The notes below the pieces were generated by a model. The model saw only the letters and a program-made list of their open reading frames with translations, did not search any database and was not told the origin of the DNA. A stretch of DNA of 64,000 bases from Woeseiaceae bacterium (lineage in GTDB: Bacteria > Pseudomonadota > Gammaproteobacteria > Steroidobacterales > Woeseiaceae): positions 62,001 through 126,000 of the forward strand of contig JANQMR010000024.1 in NCBI GenBank assembly GCA_028279985.1. The letters run 5' to 3'. Of this stretch, positions 59,528-64,000 are shown piece by piece; the stretch's first letter is position 1; every line of letters begins with the position of its first letter. The position numbers and the translations under genes were made by a program.

Positions 59528-60838
59528 ATGGCTGATGCAGCACCGACACCGCCTGCCGGCGGTGCCAAGATCACGATCGACGACGGCAAGCTGAACGTAC
59601 CGGACGAGCCGATCATTCCGTTCATAGAAGGCGACGGCACCGGGCCGGACATCTGGCGAGCAACGGTAAGGGTCCTGGACGCCGCGGTGGCAAAAACTTA
59701 CGGCGGCCGGCGCCGCATCCATTGGATGGAAATCTACGCGGGGCAGAAGGCGTTCGACCATTTCGACTCCTGGCTGCCCGACGAAACGGTGGATGCCTGC
59801 CGCGAGTATCTGGTTTCGATCAAAGGTCCGCTGACCACGCCGATCGGCGGCGGCATCCGCTCGCTGAATGTCGCGCTCAGGCAGCTACTCGACCTGTACG
59901 TCTGTCTTCGACCGGTGCGCTGGTTCAACGGCGTACCGTCGCCGGTACGCGACCCGGGCAGCGTGGACATGGCGATTTTTCGCGAGAATACCGAGGACAT
60001 CTACGCCGGTATCGAGTTCGAGCGCGGCTCGGAAGCGAACAAGAAATTCCTGGAGGTTTTCAAGGAGCATTTCCCGAACGAATACGGAAAAATCCGCTTC
60101 CCGGACAGCTCGGGTATCGGCCTGAAGCCGGTTTCCCAGGAAGGTACCGAGCGGCTGGTGCGCGCCGCGATCGAATACGCGATCGCGAACGGCCGCCGGA
60201 GCCTGACCTTCGTGCACAAGGGCAACATCATGAAGTTCACCGAGGGCGCGTTCCGCAATTGGGGTTACGAGCTCGCCGAACGCGAGTATCCGGATCAGAC
60301 CTATACCTGGGATCAGTGGGAACGCACCCGAACCGAGAAAGGCGCCGATGCCGCCAATGCCGAACAGGAAGCCGCGCTGGCATCGGGCAGGGTCCTGGTC
60401 AAAGACGCGATTGCCGACATCACATTGCAGCAGGTGCTGACCCGTCCGAAAGAATTCGACGTCATCGCAACGATGAACCTGAACGGCGACTACCTGTCGG
60501 ACGCGCTCGCCGCGCAGGTGGGCGGCATCGGCATCGCGCCGGGCGGCAACATCAATTACGCCAGCGGCCATGCCGTGTTCGAAGCCACCCACGGCACGGC
60601 GCCCAAATACGCAAACAAGGACGTCGTCAATCCGGGGTCCCTGATCCTCTCCGGCGAGATGATGTTGCGCTACATGGGCTGGACCGAGGCAGCGGACGCG
60701 ATCATCGCGGCGATGGATACGACGATCGGACAAAAAACCGTCACCTACGACTTCGCCCGGCTGATGGAGGACGCAACCAAGGTCAAATGCAGCGAATTCG
60801 GCGACGCCTTGATTGCGAACATCACCGCCGATATGTGA
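59528..60838 (+). CDS. icd: NADP-dependent isocitrate dehydrogenase
   Basis: 436 residues, the E. coli-type homodimeric enzyme. [15 protein letters not shown] holds S112, equivalent to the Ser phosphorylated by Ace[36 protein letters not shown] and [20 protein letters not shown] are substrate and metal sites. It decarboxylates isocitrate to 2-oxoglutarate with NADP. Its TGA overlaps the GTG of aceK, giving a coupled pair that controls the branch between the TCA cycle and glyoxylate shunt. Confidence 0.97.
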   Translation: MADAAPTPPAGGAKITIDDGKLNVPDEPIIPFIEGDGTGPDIWRATVRVLDAAVAKTYGGRRRIHWMEIYAGQKAFDHFDSWLPDETVDACREYLVSIKGPLTTPIGGGIRSLNVALRQLLDLYVCLRPVRWFNGVPSPVRDPGSVDMAIFRENTEDIYAGIEFERGSEANKKFLEVFKEHFPNEYGKIRFPDSSGIGLKPVSQEGTERLVRAAIEYAIANGRRSLTFVHKGNIMKFTEGAFRNWGYELAEREYPDQTYTWDQWERTRTEKGADAANAEQEAALASGRVLVKDAIADITLQQVLTRPKEFDVIATMNLNGDYLSDALAAQVGGIGIAPGGNINYASGHAVFEATHGTAPKYANKDVVNPGSLILSGEMMLRYMGWTEAADAIIAAMDTTIGQKTVTYDFARLMEDATKVKCSEFGDALIANITADM

Positions 60839-62598
60839 GCGTGCGGCACCCGGCAAACCCCGTTGACGATGCCGCCGGGACGGCGCGCGGCATCGTCGGC
60901 GCGTTTGTCGCCTACAACGAGGAGTTTCGCCGGGTCACGCGGCTCGCGGCACGGAGTTTCGAGGCCCGAGACTGGATCGAAACGCGGCGCAACGCCGTGC
61001 GGCGGATAGAACTCTACGAGGACTCGGTCAACCGCTCGGTGACCCGGCTTCGCGAAACGCTGGGCGCGCAAGCGCAAGACCGCGATCTGTGGGCGGCCGT
61101 AAAGCAGGCTTACGCGAAGCGGATCGCCGGATTTTCCGACAACGCCTTCTTCAAGACCTTTTTCAGCTCGATTACGCGGCGCATTTTCAGGACCGTGGGC
61201 GTGGACGTCAGGGTCGAGTTCGCCGCCTCCGACGTCTCCCCGCCCGACGTTTCAGCGGATGGCGCCGACGTCAGGCGATACGAGAATCGCGGCGCCGTGC
61301 GCTGGCTGTTCGACCAGGTCTTGTCCGATTTTTCTTTCGGGGTTCCTTACCGCGATCGCGAGAGAACCATCCGCTTCATCGCGACCGAGATCGAGGCCTA
61401 TTGCGCGGCACACGATCTCGGCGACATCGCTTGCGTCGAGTTGCTCGCTCCGGTCTTCTATCGTTCGACCCGCGCCTACCTAGCGGGACGTATCGACGGT
61501 GACGGCTGGTCCTCGACGCTGGTCGTCGCGATGCGCAACGGCGACGAAGGCATCGTGGCGGACGCCGTCATTCTGTCGGACAGCGATGTCCGCATGCTGT
61601 TCGGATACACCCGTTCCTACTTCCACGTGGACCTGGAAAACGTCGGCGCAACCGTCAGCTATTTGCGCCTGCTGATGCCGCACAAGCCGCTGGCCGAGAT
61701 CTACACGGTGCTCGGGCGCGCCAAGCAGGGAAAAACCGAACGTTACCGGTCCCTGTTTCAACACCTGGAGCATTCCACGGACCGGTTCGTCCATGCCAGC
61801 GGCGTCAAGGGCATGGTGATGGAGGTATTCACGCTGCCGTCCTACGACGTCGTCTTCAAAGTCATCCGGGACCGGTTCGAGTACCCGAAAACCAGTAGCC
61901 GCGCCGATGTCATGGACAAGTACGATCTCGTCTTCAAGCGCGACCGGGCCGGACGCCTGGTCGACGCCCAGGAATTCCGCAGGCTCCGTTTTCCCGAAAA
62001 CCGCTTCGCGCCCGAACTGCTCGCGAGCCTGCTCGAGCATTGCGCGGAAACCTGCCGGATCGAGGACGGCAACCTGGTGGTAGAGCACGCGTACATCGAG
62101 CGGCGCCTGGTCCCGCTCAACCTCTACCTCGCCGACGCTAACACCGAGGCCGCGTGCGCCGCCGCGATCGACTACGGCCAGGCCATCCGCGACCTGGCGA
62201 TGAGCAACATTTTCGCCGGCGATCTGTTGATAAAGAACTTCGGCGTATCCAGGCACGGGCGCGTCATTTTCTATGACTACGACGAGTTGTGCCTGGTGAC
62301 CGACTGCAACTTCCGCCATCTGCCCGAACCCGAAGACGACTACGACGAGCTACGCGCCGACGCCTGGTTCTACGTCGGACCGAACGACGTTTTTCCTGAG
62401 CAGTTCATCGAGTTCCTCGGCTTCAAACCCGACGCCAAACAGGCCTTTCTGGATCATCATTCGGACCTGTTGACCGCCGAATTCTGGGCCAGGCTGAGAC
62501 AACGCCTGGCCGGCGGCGAGGTGCTCGAAGTGCTGCCGTATACCGCCAGGAACTGGACCGAGCACCGCGGCCGCTCGCTGGTGCCGAGGATGGGGTGA
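60835..62598 (+). CDS. aceK: Isocitrate dehydrogenase kinase/phosphatase
   Basis: 587 residues from a GTG overlapping the icd stop (GTGA); a second GTG lies six bases on. AceK signatures include [54 protein letters not shown] (ATP-binding Lys), [20 protein letters not shown] and [13 protein letters not shown] (metal Asp). It phosphorylates and dephosphorylates Icd to divert isocitrate into the glyoxylate shunt during growth on acetate or fatty acids, which suits the acyl-CoA genes here. In enterobacteria aceK sits with aceBA; next to icd is a different layout. Confidence 0.97.
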   Translation: MSVRHPANPVDDAAGTARGIVGAFVAYNEEFRRVTRLAARSFEARDWIETRRNAVRRIELYEDSVNRSVTRLRETLGAQAQDRDLWAAVKQAYAKRIAGFSDNAFFKTFFSSITRRIFRTVGVDVRVEFAASDVSPPDVSADGADVRRYENRGAVRWLFDQVLSDFSFGVPYRDRERTIRFIATEIEAYCAAHDLGDIACVELLAPVFYRSTRAYLAGRIDGDGWSSTLVVAMRNGDEGIVADAVILSDSDVRMLFGYTRSYFHVDLENVGATVSYLRLLMPHKPLAEIYTVLGRAKQGKTERYRSLFQHLEHSTDRFVHASGVKGMVMEVFTLPSYDVVFKVIRDRFEYPKTSSRADVMDKYDLVFKRDRAGRLVDAQEFRRLRFPENRFAPELLASLLEHCAETCRIEDGNLVVEHAYIERRLVPLNLYLADANTEAACAAAIDYGQAIRDLAMSNIFAGDLLIKNFGVSRHGRVIFYDYDELCLVTDCNFRHLPEPEDDYDELRADAWFYVGPNDVFPEQFIEFLGFKPDAKQAFLDHHSDLLTAEFWARLRQRLAGGEVLEVLPYTARNWTEHRGRSLVPRMG

Positions 62599-62647
62599 CC
62601 GGACGCACGCCGGGGCCCGGCCCGCAAAACCCGGCCCACAAAACGAG

Positions 62648-62675
62648 AAAGGCAGGGACTCAAAGCCCTGCCTTT
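62648..62675. terminator. Bidirectional intrinsic terminator between aceK and the cold-shock gene
   Basis: AAAGGCAGGG-ACTCAAAG-CCCTGCCTTT forms a perfect 10-bp stem with an 8-base loop. The A and T ends give a short U-tract on either strand, so it can serve both aceK (50 bases after its stop) and the convergent cold-shock gene (45 bases after its stop). Confidence 0.85.
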
Positions 62676-62719
62676 CCGGCGTCTTGCCGCACGCTTTGGA
62701 GGGCGCGGCGAAACGGGTG

Positions 62720-62926
62720 TTACAGTGGAACGATGTTCTCGGCCTGCGGGCCTTTCTTGCCCTGGGTGATCGTGAACTCGACCTTCTGGCCCTCGGCCAG
62801 CGTCTTGAAGCCCCCGCCCTGAATCGCGCTGAAATGCGCGAAAACGTCAGGGCCGCCTTCCTGCTCGATGAAGCCGAATCCTTTGGATTCGTTGAACCAC
62901 TTTACGGTTCCGGTAACGGTAGACAT
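62720..62926 (-). CDS. Cold-shock protein (CspA family)
   Basis: 68 residues, single OB fold. RNP1 is SKGFGFIEQ and RNP2 is DVFAHFSAI; the start [13 protein letters not shown] and end GPQAENI are typical. It binds single-stranded RNA/DNA as an RNA chaperone; whether it is cold-induced cannot be told. GAGGTAAAACAC precedes the ATG. The 249-base region upstream holds no gene; a 6-bp inverted repeat (ACTGCC/GGCAGT, near 63098-63118) lies in it. Confidence 0.96.
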   Translation of the reverse strand: MSTVTGTVKWFNESKGFGFIEQEGGPDVFAHFSAIQGGGFKTLAEGQKVEFTITQGKKGPQAENIVPL

Positions 62927-63149
62927 GTGTTTTACCTCAGATATCAAAAGAATTGCCGTCCGCTTGGACGCTGTTTGCCGTCGTGTTGCTGTGACTTATG
63001 AATCTCAGGTCGAGCTACCTTACCAATACAGATATCTGCGTACCGGAACATCCGGGTTCCGAAAATCTGGGGGAACGTCGAATCCGAACCATAAATACTG
63101 CCCCGACTTCAGGCAGTCGGACTATAACGGTAGCTTCGGGCAATAGCGA

Positions 63150-63169
63150 GCAAAAAAGCGACTTTTTGC
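63150..63169 (-). terminator. Possible terminator of glpD
   Basis: GCAAAAA-AGCGAC-TTTTTGC is a 7-bp inverted repeat whose outer edge lies six bases after the glpD stop. The U-run forms part of the stem rather than following it, so its strength is uncertain. Confidence 0.35.
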
Positions 63170-63175
63170 CGTTCG

Positions 63176-64000
63176 TCACACGACCCGCAGGGAATCGCTG
63201 TACCGACTGAGCGCGTCGATCTCACGGGTCTTGCGCGCCGCGTCCCAGCCGAGCTCCGCCGCCGCGATCCCGGCAATCTCCGGGTAAAGGCCGCGCCCCT
63301 GGTCGGCCGCGAGACCCAGCATCGTGCGACGGTACACGATATCGGCGAGGGTATGCGGCATCTCCTGCCGGGCGACGAAGGTGAGCTCGGCGGCCAGGAT
63401 ACCGCTACCGTCGCCGATCAGCCGTCGCTGTGCCGGATCGGATTCGGCAAGCCCGGCGATACCCGCGGCGCGCCCGCCGTAGATCGACAACAGGCGTTCC
63501 ACGCCGTCTTCGCGCAACACGCCCAGCGCGGTCAAGGCCCGGCGCGCCTCCTCGATGCCGGATGCACCCGGCAGCGCGCTATCGTGGGTTCGACAGGCCG
63601 GCAGGGTTTTTCCCAGCCGTTTTGCAACCCGGTCCACGGTCTGCTCGGCAAGTTCCCGGTAGGTCGTGAGCTTGCCGCCGACGATCGACAGCAACCCGGC
63701 GCCGATCTCGCGATTCTCGGTGACGATGTGCCGCCGCGTGATCGCCGACTCGGGACCGGCCTCGTGGTACGGCAGCGGCCGCACGCCGGAGTAGGTGTAG
63801 AAGACATCGTCGGTCGTGAGCCCGGCGGACGGGAACACGCGATTGGTTTCGCTCAGCAGGTATTCGACCTCCTCGCTGCTCGCGCGGGTGTCTGCGGGAT
63901 CGCCGTCGTAACGGATGTCGGTCGTGCCGATCAGAAACATGCCGTTCCAGGGAAGGATGAAAAACGGCCGGCCGTCGGATTCCGCCTCGACGTAGAACGC
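63176..64000 (-). CDS. glpD: Aerobic glycerol-3-phosphate dehydrogenase, C-terminal part
   Basis: The gene enters from beyond base 64000; 274 C-terminal residues are visible. PFFILPWNGMFLIGTTDIRY, YTYSGVRPLPY and LLSIVGGKLTTYRELAEQTV are FAD/substrate-binding segments of GlpD, and the rest is the helical C-terminal domain (AELTFVARQEMPHTLADIVY). The enzyme oxidises glycerol 3-phosphate to dihydroxyacetone phosphate at the inner membrane and passes electrons to quinone. The distinction from other FAD-dependent DAO-family enzymes rests on the VGGKLTTYR stretch. Confidence 0.94.
   Translation of the reverse strand, partial: AFYVEAESDGRPFFILPWNGMFLIGTTDIRYDGDPADTRASSEEVEYLLSETNRVFPSAGLTTDDVFYTYSGVRPLPYHEAGPESAITRRHIVTENREIGAGLLSIVGGKLTTYRELAEQTVDRVAKRLGKTLPACRTHDSALPGASGIEEARRALTALGVLREDGVERLLSIYGGRAAGIAGLAESDPAQRRLIGDGSGILAAELTFVARQEMPHTLADIVYRRTMLGLAADQGRGLYPEIAGIAAAELGWDAARKTREIDALSRYSDSLRVV

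Noticed and set aside
59722-60834. In-frame extension of aceK upstream through icd
   Set aside because: The extension reads icd in another frame and has no family similarity; the GTG overlapping the icd stop gives the normal AceK N-terminus.

Overview
The window reads as chromosome of a GC-rich, aerobic, Gram-negative bacterium, most likely a marine or sediment gammaproteobacterium. Evidence: a TonB-dependent receptor without a SusD partner, outer-membrane-type lipoproteins, icd next to aceK, a leucine/isovalerate-type acyl-CoA cluster and many sulfatases. This placement is inference; no rRNA or other marker gene is present. No tRNA, rRNA, CRISPR array, insertion sequence or phage gene was seen. 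Coding density is high: no gene-free stretch exceeds about 260 bases.

Region 1 (1-5.4 kb): icmF (fused adenosylcobalamin acyl-CoA mutase), an enoyl-CoA hydratase and the start of an acyl-CoA dehydrogenase, with a divergent TetR regulator. Region 2 (5.4-30 kb): a sulfated-galactan utilisation locus in two leftward operons. The first encodes a TonB-dependent receptor, a lipoprotein that fuses sulfatase, GH2 glycosidase and sulfatase in one 1793-residue chain, a sulfatase lipoprotein, two tandem related glycosidases of a family I cannot assign, and two more sulfatases. The second encodes an IlvD/Edd sugar-acid dehydratase, an SDR sugar dehydrogenase, DgoK, DgoA, a sodium/sugar symporter, an SMP-30 lactonase and a GntR/FCD regulator. 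Together these give import, desulfation, hydrolysis and an oxidative De Ley-Doudoroff-type route from D-galactose to pyruvate and glyceraldehyde 3-phosphate. The two promoters share an AT-rich motif that is the best candidate GntR operator.

Region 3 (30-37 kb): a Sel1-repeat protein; a leucine/isovalerate-type cluster (isovaleryl-CoA dehydrogenase, carboxylase beta subunit, MaoC hydratase, crotonase) without its biotin-carrying subunit; a LuxR-type regulator; and a P-II protein. Region 4 (37-47 kb): a leftward operon with an ExbB/MotA-type channel, two ExbD paralogues (one with Asn at the proton-relay position), an AgmX/PglI-type TonB-like transducer, three TPR proteins, two unknown exported proteins and a DNA glycosylase. 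It resembles gliding/energy-transduction operons of myxobacteria.

Region 5 (47-64 kb): TlpA-like thioredoxin, ApbE, LemA plus an M48 protease, a SYLF protein, an EexN-like lipoprotein, an LplT-like transporter, a 1339-residue P-loop NTPase / membrane segment / P-domain / beta-propeller protein, icd-aceK, a cold-shock protein and the 3' part of glpD. A trait of the whole window is an abundance of short, usually in-frame tandem duplications (9-17 bp units, plus 51 and 113 bp examples) in genes and spacers.
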